DNA of 64,000 nucleotides from Sabethes cyaneus (lineage: Eukaryota > Arthropoda > Insecta > Diptera > Culicidae): NCBI RefSeq assembly GCF_943734655.1, contig NC_071354.1, forward strand, positions 191,182,911 to 191,246,910, given 5' to 3'. Shown here piece by piece: positions 10,342 to 20,554 of this stretch. The position numbers were made by a program, and so were the translations under genes. The notes under the pieces were generated by a model. That model was not told where the DNA came from. It made no database searches and saw only the letters and a list, made by a program, of their open reading frames with translations. Positions within the stretch are counted from its first letter, which is position 1. Each line of letters begins with the position of its first letter.

Positions 10342-12003
10342 ATGAGCATCCACCACATCTCAACATACACCAATGACACGGATGGCATAAGAGCGTACTA
10401 TCAGAATGTGCGAGGTCTAAGGACTAAAGTTGACGACCTGTTCCTTGCATCTAATGACTGCAGCTATGATCTAATCATGTTAACTGAATGGCTGCATCAA
10501 TTCCCTTCAGCTGTTTGGATCCGCCTTCAACGTTTATCGATGTGATCGTAGCTCGAAGACTAGTCACAAAAGCTTTTTTGGTGGCGTATTGATTGCCGTT
10601 TCTCAACAGTTTCCTAGTTCGTTGGTCGATCTAAACCATGGAACTTGTCTCGAACAAGTCTGCGTTTCTGCTGTTATCATAGGTACGAAATTTTTGCTTG
10701 TAGCTGTTTACATCCCTCCCGATAGAAGCAATGTAATCAAGTTCATAGACGAGCATATCCTCTCGATCCATGAGTTACATGAGAAAGAGGCTTCTGACCA
10801 CCCAATTCTGATTTGCGGTGATTACAATCAACCGCAAATTTCCTGGTTTAATGGGAAGGATGGAGTATAATACGACAATTCCCTCCTGCTGCTAGTAGTG
10901 CTGCTGTGATTGATGGATTCGAATTCCTAAACTTAAAACAAATAAATTCCAATGAGTAATTACCTTGGACGAACACTCGATCTCCTTTACTGCCTTCCTC
11001 ATCAAGAGATCTCTATGATTTGCGCAATATCTCCACTGTTTCCCGTCGATCCTCTCCATCCTCCACTGGATTTATTTATTTATAGTGGTACATCCGGTTG
11101 ACGCTCCTGCTACCAATGTTGGAATGGCACCTCTAAATTATCCTCGTATAAACTTTGAAGCACTTGATGAATACCTTTCTTGCCTTGCCTGGACTGGGCT
11201 GCCCTGTTGGGTGAGATGGACGTGGATAATATGACATTGCTGTTTTGCGATGCTGTATGCACTTGGCTGAACGGAAGTCTACCTAGAGGTAAGCCTCTTT
11301 TAACCCCTGCTTGGAGTAACAGTGAGCTGCGCAGATTGAAACGGCATCGGAACGCAAAACAGAGACTACTTCGTAAGCAACGGACACCGCTAAATAAACG
11401 CGCTTTCAAAGATGCCAGTGACGCTTGCCGTAGACTGTAAAGTTCTCTCTACAAACCCTATGTACTGCGGGTGCAATTTGGTTTACGAAATAATTTTAAA
11501 AGCTTTTGCACATTTGTAAACTCCAAGAGGAAAAGCTCTCCTATTCCTTCTAGTGTGACCCTGGGCGGAACAAAACCCTCGATAATTACTGATTCTTGCG
11601 AATTGTTTGCCGCTCATTTTTCTTCTGTGTTCGCAAGTGGCTGTACTACCCAATCTGATGCTGAAATAGTTGCTTCGGATGTCCCTGAAAGTGCTGATGA
11701 TCTGGATGTTTTTGACATCACTCCAGATATGATTATTGCTGGTGCCAAGAAATTGAAGAGCTCCTACTCACCTGATCCCGATGGTATTCCAGCTATTATT
11801 TTCTGTCGCTGCGCTACTGCTCTTGATCTGACCTTCAGTCATCTGAAAAGCGAAAGTTTCCCACGCTGTGGAAACAGTCCTACATGTTTTCCGTAGTCAA
11901 GAAAGGAGGAAACCGAGACGTAAGGCACTACAGAGGCATTACAAGTCTTTCTGCTGGATCAAAGATCTTTCAAATCATCGTCAGTAGTGTAATCCTGAAA
12001 AGC
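10342..12003 (+). pseudogene. Jockey-superfamily EN-RT retroposon, frameshifted and 3'-cut
   Basis: The first part (10378-10490) encodes an endonuclease start with YYQNVRGLRTK and DLIMLTE. A frameshift near 10495-10515 moves to another frame, which continues with FFGGVLIAV, VAVYIPPDR and ICGDYNQP (10574-10860), the apurinic-endonuclease motifs of non-LTR retrotransposons. Stops follow. The linker and RT N-terminal part (11180-11996) then shows PAWSNSELRRLK, FCTFVNSKRK, and LKSSYSPDPDGIPA, ending with GNRDVRHYRGIT. The catalytic YADD region and the 3' end are absent because direct repeat B begins near 12010. Losing the 3' rather than the 5' part is unusual for this class and points to a later deletion or insertion. 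Confidence 0.75.
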
Positions 12004-12009
12004 ACTAAA

Positions 12010-12605
12010 ACATCTATGGTCGTACCGAACCATACACTTCATTGAAAAATGATCGTACCGCATTGTTTTACTTATCAATGGTCGTACCGAACCATTTAAT
12101 TCATCTATGGTCGTACCGAACCATATGCTGCATCAACAATGATTGCACCGAATCATTTCAGTTTATGACCATACAGCAATATTTTGGTTACAATGGTCGT
12201 ACCGAACCATTTCTTTTAATTTAGCAAAACATGTGTTGAATTTCAGTGGTACATACTTTTAATTTAGCTATGGTTGTATTGGACCGTTCCATTTCAATTC
12301 GAAGTTCGGTGCATCTGAGTTTCCCTTTATCAATTATGTTCACCATGTGGACCTAGTCTTTCACCGCAAGGGACGAAAAAATTACAGCAAGGTAATAAGT
12401 AAGCATTAATACATACTTTATAAGTTCAGTCATTCAAGTGCAAGTATGGAGTATCCAATCCATGTTGGAATAATAAAACATGGATAAAATAATTTACCTA
12501 TCATGTGCAAATAACCCTTCGAAACAAGCAATAATATTTTATTGATGCATCTAATAGTTTTAGTAAAATGTGCGGATTGATAGATGAAAATATTCCGCAT
12601 ACGTG
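12010..12605. repeat. direct repeat B, copy of 9006-9540
   Basis: Same order of motifs as repeat A: several ATGGTCGTACCGAACCAT units, then ATTTTGGTTAC, GGTTCGGTGCATCTGAGTTTCCC-like text and the terminal GATGAAAATATTCCGCATACG. It is slightly longer in the middle because of one extra unit near 12230-12270. Confidence 0.7.
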
Positions 12606-13025
12606 CAACTCAAGATACACCTCTGACCCCTGTGAAGTAAATTACCTTTTGCCGGGTGAAAGGCAACCGCTGACGAAGGGTATTTATTTAGTTTCATCCG
12701 ACTAATAAACTATTAGATTTTGCTTCGTTTCTCCCACATTTCTGGCTTGAACGAAAAACTTAAATTTGTTATAAAGCAAACAAATGTATTATTTCGCTAT
12801 GTTCATAAAGCAATGTGTAATTTTTGTTTTAACATATTTTGGTCATTTGCGTTCGTCAGCTCGTATACTTGACCAGCCCCTCAATACATAAAAGCTTCAT
12901 AAGTATCATATACTTACTACTAAGTAGAGGAAGAGTTTATCGACTGTAAATTATTATTCTTTGACGGTTTTTCGGGCTTTCAGTCAAGTGGATATAGCAA
13001 ACGATTGTTTTGCCTTTGCGTATCC

Positions 13026-13055
13026 GACGTTTCGGTGATTTATTTCACCTTTTTC
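13026..13055 (-). ncRNA. structured motif GAAAAAG-stem-CGAAACGTC, copy i
   Basis: Plus strand reads GACGTTTCG (13026-13034), a stem GGTGA/TCACC (13034-13038 with 13045-13049), then CTTTTTC. The same constant flanks with different but paired stems are at 28742-28770 and 42666-42696. On the minus strand the order is GAAAAAG, stem, CGAAACGTC, resembling the hammerhead half-core GATGAAG, stem, CGAAA seen at 3361-3387. Function is not known. Confidence 0.5.
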
Positions 13056-13329
13056 TAATGATTAAAAGCTTCGTTTTTTGTCATATCTGTGAGTAGTATT
13101 CCTATTGTGCAACCTATAACATGGCGTCTACTCTGTATGTATTTTATTGAATTTGAAATTTAAACTTATTTTCCGTTTTGTTTGCACTTAAAATCTGGTC
13201 CAGAAAGCGGGGTTTAACGGTTTGTTTTACTCGGGTCACTCTGCGGATGGTGTGTTGTCTATCACTATTTCGAAATACGTCTTCGTGAACTGTTGACCAG
13301 TAGACCTATTTAATTGTAAGCACAGAAAA

Positions 13330-13600
13330 ATATGAGGCAATCACATTCTACCACATTCTTACCCCAACTATCTTTAACTTCAATGTTTTTGGGCCACTCG
13401 TCGCCAATTTCCCAATCATCTCAGAAGTCGCAAATCACTTCCGACCTGGTCGAGCAATCTTGCAGTTTGAGCCCGCTTTTTCCTGGTGCTGGTGGAGTTG
13501 TTAAAGAGAACTGTTTTCTTTACACTGTCGTCCGGCATCCATTCAACGTTGCCAGCCTACTGTAGCCTACCGATTACAGTAGTCGCCAAGCTTATTCAAG
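13330..13600 (-). pseudogene. RTE-type retrotransposon 3' fragment
   Basis: Minus-strand codons near 13485-13590 read VIGRL, AGNVEW, PDDSVKKTV and NNSTSTR, separated by a stop. This parallels KVGRLRWAGQVVRKSDDS...NNPTGTR at 25588-25683. The following minus-strand sequence down to 13330 matches the usual 3' end of RTE elements (a stretch like GTGATTTGCGACTTCTGAG also present after 25720). Degenerate and short. Confidence 0.55.
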
Positions 13601-13744
13601 AGAGTTTTTCTGATGTTCAAATTTGTTTATCACCGACGGTCACCGAAATTTTCAAAGCGGAAACTGTTGAATGTGTATAAATATCGTCAATGGTTGCTAA
13701 CCAATCGCTCCGCGCACTTCTGTCCTACAAAATGTGAAAACTAG

Positions 13745-14380
13745 ATCACCTACCTATCAAGCAATCCAGTCAAGCAGTTAGGTCGAGCAGTCGAGTCGAA
13801 CAGTCAAGTCGAGTAGTCAAATCGAGCAGTCTAGTCGAGCAGTTAAGTCTTGCTGTTCAGTCAACCAGTCCGGTCGAGCAGATGAGTCGAGCAGTCGAAT
13901 CGAGCAGATGAGTCGAGCAGTCGAATCGAGCAGTCAAGTCGAGCAGTCAAGTCGAGCAGTTGAATCTAGTCGAGTAGTCAAGTCGAGCGGTTAAGTCGAG
14001 TAATCCAGTCGAGCAGTTGAATCGAGTAGTTTAGTCGAGCACTTGAGTCGAGCAGTCGTATCGAATGGTTTAGTCAAGCAGTCGGGTCAAGCGGTTAAGT
14101 CGAACAGTTGAGTCGAGTAGTTCATTCATGCAGTCGAGTCGAGCAGCTCATTCGAGCAGTCGAGTCAAGCAGTTGAGTAGAGTAGTCCACTCGAGCAGTT
14201 AAATCGAGCTGTTCAGTCAAGCAGTCAAGTCGATCTGTCCAATCAAGCAGTCGAGTCGAGCAGTCGAATCGAACAGTTCAGTCGAGCAGTTCAGTTAAGC
14301 TGTCCAGTCGAGCAATCAAATCGAGCAGTCTAGTCAACCAGTTGAGCAATCGAGCAGTCCAGCAGTCGACCAGTGAGGTG
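13745..14380. repeat. decayed 13-bp minisatellite (GCAGTCAAGTCGA)
   Basis: About 48 diverged copies of a 13-bp unit with consensus GCAGTCAAGTCGA run head to tail. Units vary mainly at positions 6-9 (CAAG, CGAG, TGAG, CGAA). There is no spacer structure, so this is not CRISPR-like. All reading frames are interrupted. Confidence 0.8.
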
Positions 14381-14757
14381 ACTGAGAATACAACCCATTG
14401 CTACGAAAGCATGACGTCCTGTTAGGGACCTGTTTTTAGTTACCGATAAGCCTCTTATGACGTCCTGTCAGAGACCTGGTTTTCGGTCCAGACATAAGCC
14501 TCTTATATAAATAGATTATATAGTCGTAACGCTCAAAATTATTCGTAATCACGTATATCGCCTCCAAAATAGTACGGATATGCCAATTTTGTGATTTATT
14601 AGCATGCATATCTGTACGTAATGCCGATTTTTATCTTTTTACCTTTGTTATACTATAACAAAGGTTTAAAAATTGGTCGAAAAACACGAAATTGATCCGA
14701 GGCCCGGAGGGCCAAGTCACATATACCAATCGATAGGGTTCGTCGATTTGAGCAATG

Positions 14758-14759
14758 TC

Positions 14760-14790
<31 letters not shown>
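14758..14790. repeat. (TG)n microsatellite
   Basis: A run of TG dinucleotides ending in GTATGTATGT inside the dispersed repeat. Confidence 0.85.
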
Positions 14791-14791
<1 letters not shown>

Positions 14792-15169
14792 ATGATTTTT
14801 TCTATCGCCTGTTTCTCAGAGATGGCTGAACCGAATCGTTCGCTATTACTTTTGTTTGAAAGGTATTATTGTCTAGTAGATCACTATTGAGGTGCTTCGT
14901 GACACGACATTTCGTTTAAAAGTTATAAGCAAAAATGTGAAAAATACGTGACACGAGTTTCTCTAGAACTACATGACCGATTTCAGCGATCTTAGTATCA
15001 AATGAAAGCTCTTATTAAATCTAAATTATTCAAGAATTTTTAATTGAAAACAAACAAGTAGTTTAAAAGTTATGCTTAAAAAACCCGTTTTGACAAGGTA
15101 ATAATTATCGCCTGTTTCTTAGAGATGGCCAAACCGATTTATGCGCTATTAGTCTCATTTGAAAGATTA

Positions 15170-15173
15170 TATA
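15170..15173. repeat. target-site duplication TATA, one side
   Basis: TATA directly outside the 3' LTR; matched by TATA at 22932-22935 outside the 5' LTR. Alternating YR target sites are known for errantivirus-type elements. Confidence 0.8.
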
Positions 15174-15560
15174 AGTTACATCCGCAGTCGGATGGAGAGG
15201 TTTTTAAAAAAGGGTTAAGTTTGAAAATGACCGAACTTTATTCTTTAGAGTCGAAATTATAACTGAGTTAGTTTCTAGAATCTAACACTCTTATATCTAG
15301 GGGTTAGTTTCATGTTATTTTCCTCCTGCTTAGCGTACGGCATGGGATCTATCGTCGTTGGCGTGCAGGTGTGAAATGCATCCTGTTGCGTCGGTCCGGG
15401 AATTGTTTAATCTAGTTCGGGCGGCATTGCAGCTTGATGTCGTCGGCATGGTCAAATGTTGTCGGCGCGGTTGAACATCATCGGCTTGGGTGGTCCTGCT
15501 CTAGATCATCTATGTTGGTATTGTCTCATCCGGTGATGCCGGTCGAGAAGGGTGTTAACT
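15174..15560 (-). repeat. 3' LTR of the gypsy-like element
   Basis: 387 bp, identical to 22545-22931 by base-by-base reading. On the minus strand a polyadenylation signal AATAAA lies at 15237-15242, about 63 nt from the outer end. The env reading frame runs into the LTR and stops at 15526-15528. Confidence 0.95.
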
Positions 15561-17154
15561 CTTCCCCGCTTAAGTTGCTTTGTCCTCGAAGCAATTGGCT
15601 GTGTTGACGATCATTCGGCTGAAGCGCATTTCGTGTGACCTGGATGTTGACCTTAGTTTTCCGTTTTCTGTAGAAATAAAGAAGAACTTTTCCAAGAATT
15701 GGCAATAAGATTACCATAGAGATGCTAATCGGTCCTGTTGTTCCAAATGTCCAGCTTCTTGAGGTTAGATCCACCATTTCTAATCGTTTTCTCTGGTCCA
15801 GAGTTATGTTTTGGAGATATTCGATTGGCAAAGTGTCAATCAGGTCCATTTCATTCGCTAGTATACCTGTTGTAGGAAGATAAGAGCGCGTTTTGATTAT
15901 GATTTCGTCGTTTATGTACCGTTGGCCATTAACTTGTAGGGCACATTGTTGGAAATTGATCAAATATGATCCATTAAGAGCTTGAATATTGTCGCTGCAG
16001 TTTGATAGTACTTCTGCTACTGCGTTATTGATGAGAATTGTTCCGTCGTCGACCCTTTTGATAATTCCTTGGCTTGAATAAATTTTTTCGTACGTACAAT
16101 TGGCTCTTTTTCCGTTTACTAGTCGATGGATACATTCTGTTGCTTGACTTATCTGGTTGTCCTTACATCTGTAAAGGTTGTCTCGTTTTTCGCAGGGTTG
16201 GTTAAGCTCGTAAACGTCTGGCAAATTGAGTAAAAAGTGATTTTGTCTGGATCTAATTCTTTTACCATTTTTAATGAGTGGTTCGACGTAGGTATATTCA
16301 TAGTTTGGTTGGGTAATTTGTGACACTTTTAAGATATACGCAATATGCGTAGAATTCGTCATTACTTGTGCAGTAGATCGTGACAATAGTTCGTCGATGG
16401 ATGATATATGCGCGTCTCGAGAATTTAAGAAGTCTACCATAGATTGGAAATCTTGTGTGGTAAATAATTTGCTGTTTGGAATCCCGTGTTTGGCTGTTGC
16501 AATTGATTCTTCAATTACGTTCATTTGTTCCTGTAGAGCTTCGATGTTAAAAAACACGATTAGAAGATTGATTAGCATTGTGTGATTGTATAGTCTTTCT
16601 TTTTCGATTTTTATCATGCTGTTGATGATTGTAGAGATGTTGTTTAACCGCTTTGCGATGGCTTTGTTTACAATTATTTGTTGGTTATTTACAGCGACGA
16701 TTTGGTTCAGTGATTTTTCGATTAAGCGTAAATCTTCTGCATCCGGATTTCCTCCAATCAGTTTCCAAGTAGTTCCGATTTGATCCCAACGTTTCGAACG
16801 TCTAGTTGTTAGTGGTCTTATTTTAATAAATGTGTCATTAAGTTTTTGTTTTCTTATTTCAATTAAATTATAGAGTGGTTTATAAATTTCTTGCTTTATG
16901 TCAATGTTATCAATGGTTTCGATCGTTTTCTTGATCTCTACAAGGTCTATCGGATATATGATTCTTATATATCCCTTTTGTATTTGGGCTTTTCCTAACG
17001 GAATGATAGCTAGTGGATTGTCGTTCAGGTTGTGAACGTGAAATGTGGCATAAATACCAGTGATTAGGCATAATCTGTAACGTAAGAAGTATATTGTTAT
17101 TTTGGTTTGACAGGTTTCTTTAAAATTTATTTGTGAACTTCTTGCTTCTGTCGT
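15526..17154 (-). CDS. env: Env-like glycoprotein, errantivirus type (spliced start expected)
   Basis: An open frame of about 542 codons follows pol by some 155 nt. Near its start it has a hydrophobic signal-peptide-like stretch (FLRYRLCLITGIYATF). A furin-type RRSKR cleavage site lies at 16789-16803, followed by a conserved fusion-peptide region (TTWKLIGGNPDAEDL). Near the C-terminus a transmembrane segment (ISISMVILLPILGKVLLYFY) precedes a basic cytoplasmic tail. This is the layout of gypsy Env, which is related to baculovirus F proteins and mediates membrane fusion. The only in-frame ATG (16617) lies after the cleavage site and cannot be the true start. As in gypsy, expression from a spliced RNA with a start supplied upstream is likely; acceptor candidates ending in AG occur near 17145-17150. 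The frame has no stops, so it may be functional, but this is not shown. Confidence 0.8.
   Translation of the reverse strand, partial: TTEARSSQINFKETCQTKITIYFLRYRLCLITGIYATFHVHNLNDNPLAIIPLGKAQIQKGYIRIIYPIDLVEIKKTIETIDNIDIKQEIYKPLYNLIEIRKQKLNDTFIKIRPLTTRRSKRWDQIGTTWKLIGGNPDAEDLRLIEKSLNQIVAVNNQQIIVNKAIAKRLNNISTIINSMIKIEKERLYNHTMLINLLIVFFNIEALQEQMNVIEESIATAKHGIPNSKLFTTQDFQSMVDFLNSRDAHISSIDELLSRSTAQVMTNSTHIAYILKVSQITQPNYEYTYVEPLIKNGKRIRSRQNHFLLNLPDVYELNQPCEKRDNLYRCKDNQISQATECIHRLVNGKRANCTYEKIYSSQGIIKRVDDGTILINNAVAEVLSNCSDNIQALNGSYLINFQQCALQVNGQRYINDEIIIKTRSYLPTTGILANEMDLIDTLPIEYLQNITLDQRKRLEMVDLTSRSWTFGTTGPISISMVILLPILGKVLLYFYRKRKTKVNIQVTRNALQPNDRQHSQLLRGQSNLSGEELTPFSTGITG
15561..15570 (-). promoter_or_regulatory. 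polypurine tract for plus-strand priming
   Basis: Minus strand reads AGCGGGGAAG immediately before the 3' LTR (AGTTAACACC...). This purine run is in the required position for plus-strand DNA synthesis in LTR elements. It also encodes part of the Env C-terminus. Confidence 0.75.
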
Positions 17155-17308
17155 TTATCGCGTGAACAATATTACATTAGGTACCTTTACTGATTAGACA
17201 AGCAATCTATTATAATTATTCTAACGAGATTGTCTCGTTTCTGTTTTGAAAAGATAGAGTGTAGTGAATTGTCTATGTTGTGGCCTGCAAAACTATTCAT
17301 ATTCTGTG

Positions 17309-20300
17309 CTAGGATGAACGGATATTGATGTTTTTTACGTTGGATTTATGTAATTTGGCGTTGTTTTCATTTCTGAATGTGACCTCATTGCTGCTTTGAA
17401 CAAAATGTTTTCTAAATTTGTTTTTATGTTTCGGTCTTATAATTTTATCTTTAACATAAACTTGCTGTCCTACTTGCGAAGTTGGTGGTGGTTGCCGGTT
17501 TTTATTGAATACATTGTTTTGATCTAGTTGTTTCTGTTTCAGCCTAAGTAATACTTCATCGTACGTTTTTTTGCGTATAGTTTCTAGTTCGTTTGGGTCG
17601 ATCTGGTTGTTAGAATTATTGGTTTTGCCGAATACTATTTCCTTTGGAGTTTTTGATGTTGCTGAGTGTATGGAGTTATTATATTTATCTACGGAAATTT
17701 GAATAAGACTTTTAGGACAGAGATTAGGAGATAAAGCTTTTTGGATCCGAAATAATTCGATTATGGTTGAATGAAACCTTTCTACGGGTCCATTTACTTC
17801 CGATTTATTACTAGGTGTGAGATAGACTGTTATTTTTAAGTCTAGCAATTTTCCACGGATATCTGCGGTTTGGAGACCTTTCTCGTTGTCCATTACTAAT
17901 GATTCAGGTACAACGTGAGAGGTAACGGTTTCCCACAGGGCTTTTTCTAAGTGAGTAGAATGTCTTGATTTAATCGGAATCATTCTGCCATATTTGCTGA
18001 ATTTGTCTAAACTTGACATGAAATATTGATTTTGTATTTGAAATATATCGATATGGACTATTTGGAATGGGTAGTTTGGTATAGGTGTGTTTTGGATGGG
18101 TATGACTAATGGCTTTCTATCGTATTTCGCTTCATTGCATATATCGCAAGTTTTAATGAATTCTCGAATATTTTGCGTAAGCTTTGGGAAGTAAAACTCC
18201 CGCAAAATTTGCTCTTTGTTTTCGTTAATACCGCGGTGAGCTCTCAGATGTGTTTCGCGAATAACTTTTTCCTGCTCTTCCGGGTCAGTGATATCTTTTA
18301 AAATGTTTTGGGTGAATCGGATTTTTAATAGGCCAGCTCTGCTGAAAAATTGTTTATAGACCTCTTGAAGTTTTCCTAAGATTTCTTCTGAGGTGTGCAA
18401 ACCGTTTAATTTTGTTGGGTCGAAAAATTCTTTGAGGATAGTTGTTAGGATTTCGTCAGACAGGTTGGTTCTTTTGACTATTGTGCGGCGCATACCAGGG
18501 AAAGGATGGGTAATAATGGTGTCAGGATGGTCTGATACTTTTTCTATAATAACTTGATTTTTGAAAGCGTTAAGTGGGGCTTCTGTGGACAGGATATAAT
18601 TTGTGTCGTCATCTTCTGCTGAGTGTTGAGTTGGGGTAAGTGAGTAAATTTGGATTCGACTTAGGGCGTCGGCTACCACATTAGCTTTTCCAGGTTTATA
18701 ATGGATTTCGTAGTCGTGCTCTTCTAAGAATGATTTCCATCGCTTCATTTTAGCGTTTGTGTTTTTCGGGAAAAGGCTAAATGTGAGCGGTTGATGGTCG
18801 GTTAGTATTATGAATTTTTGGCCATACAAATAGTTTCGAAAAATTTTTAGGGACCAGATTATTGCGAGAAATTCTTTTTCAGATGCTGAAAATGACTCTT
18901 CTGATTTGTTCAGTGTTCTTGATGCAAAATGTATTGGGCGATCTTTTCCGATTTCTCCTTGACTTAATACAGCTCCAATTGCAAAGTCGGAGGCGTCTGT
19001 TGTTAGTAAGAGTGGTTTGGAAAAGTCTGGGTAGATTAATGTATCACTACTCGTTAAGATTTTCTTCATCTGATTAAAACATTCTCTTTCGCTATCCTTG
19101 AGTTGAATTTTTTTCTTGGATTGGATGTTTCCGTCCCCTCTTAGGAGTTTTGTCAAGGGTTTAGCAATTTTCGCGAAATCCTTTACAAATCTTCGATAAT
19201 ATCCCATCAATCCGAGAAAACCACGTAGTTCTTTAATATTAGATGGTTCTGGAAATTTTTCTATAGCTTCAATTTTTTTGGGGTTTGGTTTAATACCATC
19301 CTTGGTTACAATGTAGCCAAGAAAGTCTATTGATTGATGTAGAAATTCGGACTTATCCAACTGCACTTTGAGGTTTGCTTCTGAAAGTGTTTGGAAAATT
19401 ATTTTTAGATTTTCTAAGTGTTCTTCTAGCGTTTTCCCAAATACGACAACATCGTCCATGTATACGTAGCATCGTTTGCCGATGTGTTGACGTAGTACGT
19501 CGTCCATAGCCCTTTGAAATACAGCGGGAGCATTTCTCAGCCCAAATGGCATTCTAAGGAATTCATATTTGCCATGGTTAACTGAGAATGCTGTTTTCTC
19601 GATGTCTTTTTTATTCATTTCTACTTGATGGAAACCTGAAGCTAAATCTAGTGTTGTAAAATATTTATTGCCACCAAGTTGATCTAAAATGTTTGAAATT
19701 TCCGGCATGGGATACCGATCCGAAATCGTTTTCTGGTTTAGTTTTCTGTAATCTATTACTAATCTAAATTTTTTTGTGCCAGATGCATCTACTTTTTTCG
19801 GAACAATCCAGACAGGAGAGTTCCAGGCGGATCTAGATGGTCTAATAATGCCATCTTCTAGTAGTTTCGAAATTTGTTTATCTACTTCTTCTTTATAAGC
19901 GGCAGGGTAAGGGTATGTTTTTTGGTATATGGGTATATCATCTGTGGTGCGAATGTCGCATTTTACATTGGTGGTGCATGTTAATTTACTATCGGGGTCG
20001 TGAAAAGTAGTTTGAAATTTCTCGAGCACCGGAAGTAAAGATTCTTTCTGCTTTGGGGACATATGAGAGGTTCTTACTTTTTGTTCGACATTAAAAATTT
20101 GATTTATCGATTTTCTGTGTGCAGGTTGCGGCGAATAAAATGAGATCGGAATGGGGAATATCTTCTGTTCGTCTGTCAGAACACATAATGTGCTTGAGTT
20201 GCTGATCAGGTTGAAACGTTTGCCGAATAGTATTTCAGTGCCAATGATTCCATCGAAATGTGGGTGAAAATCGAACATTAAGAACTCAAAGTCTTGATTT

Positions 20301-20554
20301 ATTAGTGGATAGAAAGGATTTAAATATAGTTTAGCATTGATTATGTTACTGCCAGTTACACCTTTTACTGTTCTATCGGTGATTTTATAAATTTGTTTTC
20401 CTGAACTAAGAGCCCATTTTTCTGAAATGATATTGATATTAGCACCGGTGTCTAATAGTAATTTCATTTCACCCTTTGATGTCGGAACCGTGATGTATGG
20501 AAGTTTGTTTGATTTCATTTCCATTTGCTTATCCAATCGGTTTTTTCTAAAAAA
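17309..20554 (-). CDS. pol: Pol polyprotein: protease, RT, RNase H, integrase
   Basis: The frame contains, numbered from codon 20536: an aspartic protease DTGAN at residues 29-33, an RT with YMDD at 359-362, RNase H with DASD from 514, a zinc-binding HHCC region (HLRAH...CDICNEAK) and an integrase core with D830, D883 and E919. The last two catalytic residues are 35 residues apart (D-X52-D-X35-E). All domains are complete and uninterrupted. The codon at 20536 is TTG, not ATG, and the frame overlaps the end of gag. Pol is therefore most likely made by -1 frameshifting at 20548-20554 rather than from its own start; I begin the feature at the slip site. It copies the RNA into DNA and inserts it. 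Order and residue spacing are those of Ty3/gypsy elements. Confidence 0.93.
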   Translation of the reverse strand, partial: FFRKNRLDKQMEMKSNKLPYITVPTSKGEMKLLLDTGANINIISEKWALSSGKQIYKITDRTVKGVTGSNIINAKLYLNPFYPLINQDFEFLMFDFHPHFDGIIGTEILFGKRFNLISNSSTLCVLTDEQKIFPIPISFYSPQPAHRKSINQIFNVEQKVRTSHMSPKQKESLLPVLEKFQTTFHDPDSKLTCTTNVKCDIRTTDDIPIYQKTYPYPAAYKEEVDKQISKLLEDGIIRPSRSAWNSPVWIVPKKVDASGTKKFRLVIDYRKLNQKTISDRYPMPEISNILDQLGGNKYFTTLDLASGFHQVEMNKKDIEKTAFSVNHGKYEFLRMPFGLRNAPAVFQRAMDDVLRQHIGKRCYVYMDDVVVFGKTLEEHLENLKIIFQTLSEANLKVQLDKSEFLHQSIDFLGYIVTKDGIKPNPKKIEAIEKFPEPSNIKELRGFLGLMGYYRRFVKDFAKIAKPLTKLLRGDGNIQSKKKIQLKDSERECFNQMKKILTSSDTLIYPDFSKPLLLTTDASDFAIGAVLSQGEIGKDRPIHFASRTLNKSEESFSASEKEFLAIIWSLKIFRNYLYGQKFIILTDHQPLTFSLFPKNTNAKMKRWKSFLEEHDYEIHYKPGKANVVADALSRIQIYSLTPTQHSAEDDDTNYILSTEAPLNAFKNQVIIEKVSDHPDTIITHPFPGMRRTIVKRTNLSDEILTTILKEFFDPTKLNGLHTSEEILGKLQEVYKQFFSRAGLLKIRFTQNILKDITDPEEQEKVIRETHLRAHRGINENKEQILREFYFPKLTQNIREFIKTCDICNEAKYDRKPLVIPIQNTPIPNYPFQIVHIDIFQIQNQYFMSSLDKFSKYGRMIPIKSRHSTHLEKALWETVTSHVVPESLVMDNEKGLQTADIRGKLLDLKITVYLTPSNKSEVNGPVERFHSTIIELFRIQKALSPNLCPKSLIQISVDKYNNSIHSATSKTPKEIVFGKTNNSNNQIDPNELETIRKKTYDEVLLRLKQKQLDQNNVFNKNRQPPPTSQVGQQVYVKDKIIRPKHKNKFRKHFVQSSNEVTFRNENNAKLHKSNVKNINIRSS

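Noticed and set aside
13745..14380. Possible CRISPR-like array
   Set aside because: The 13-bp units are contiguous and diverged, without unique spacers, in a eukaryotic genome.
15526..16617. Env starting at the ATG at 16617
   Set aside because: This start lies after the furin-type site and would remove the signal peptide and surface subunit; the open frame extends to 17154.
17309..20536. Pol starting at 20536 as an independent gene
   Set aside because: The codon is TTG and the slip heptamer just upstream gives a better explanation.
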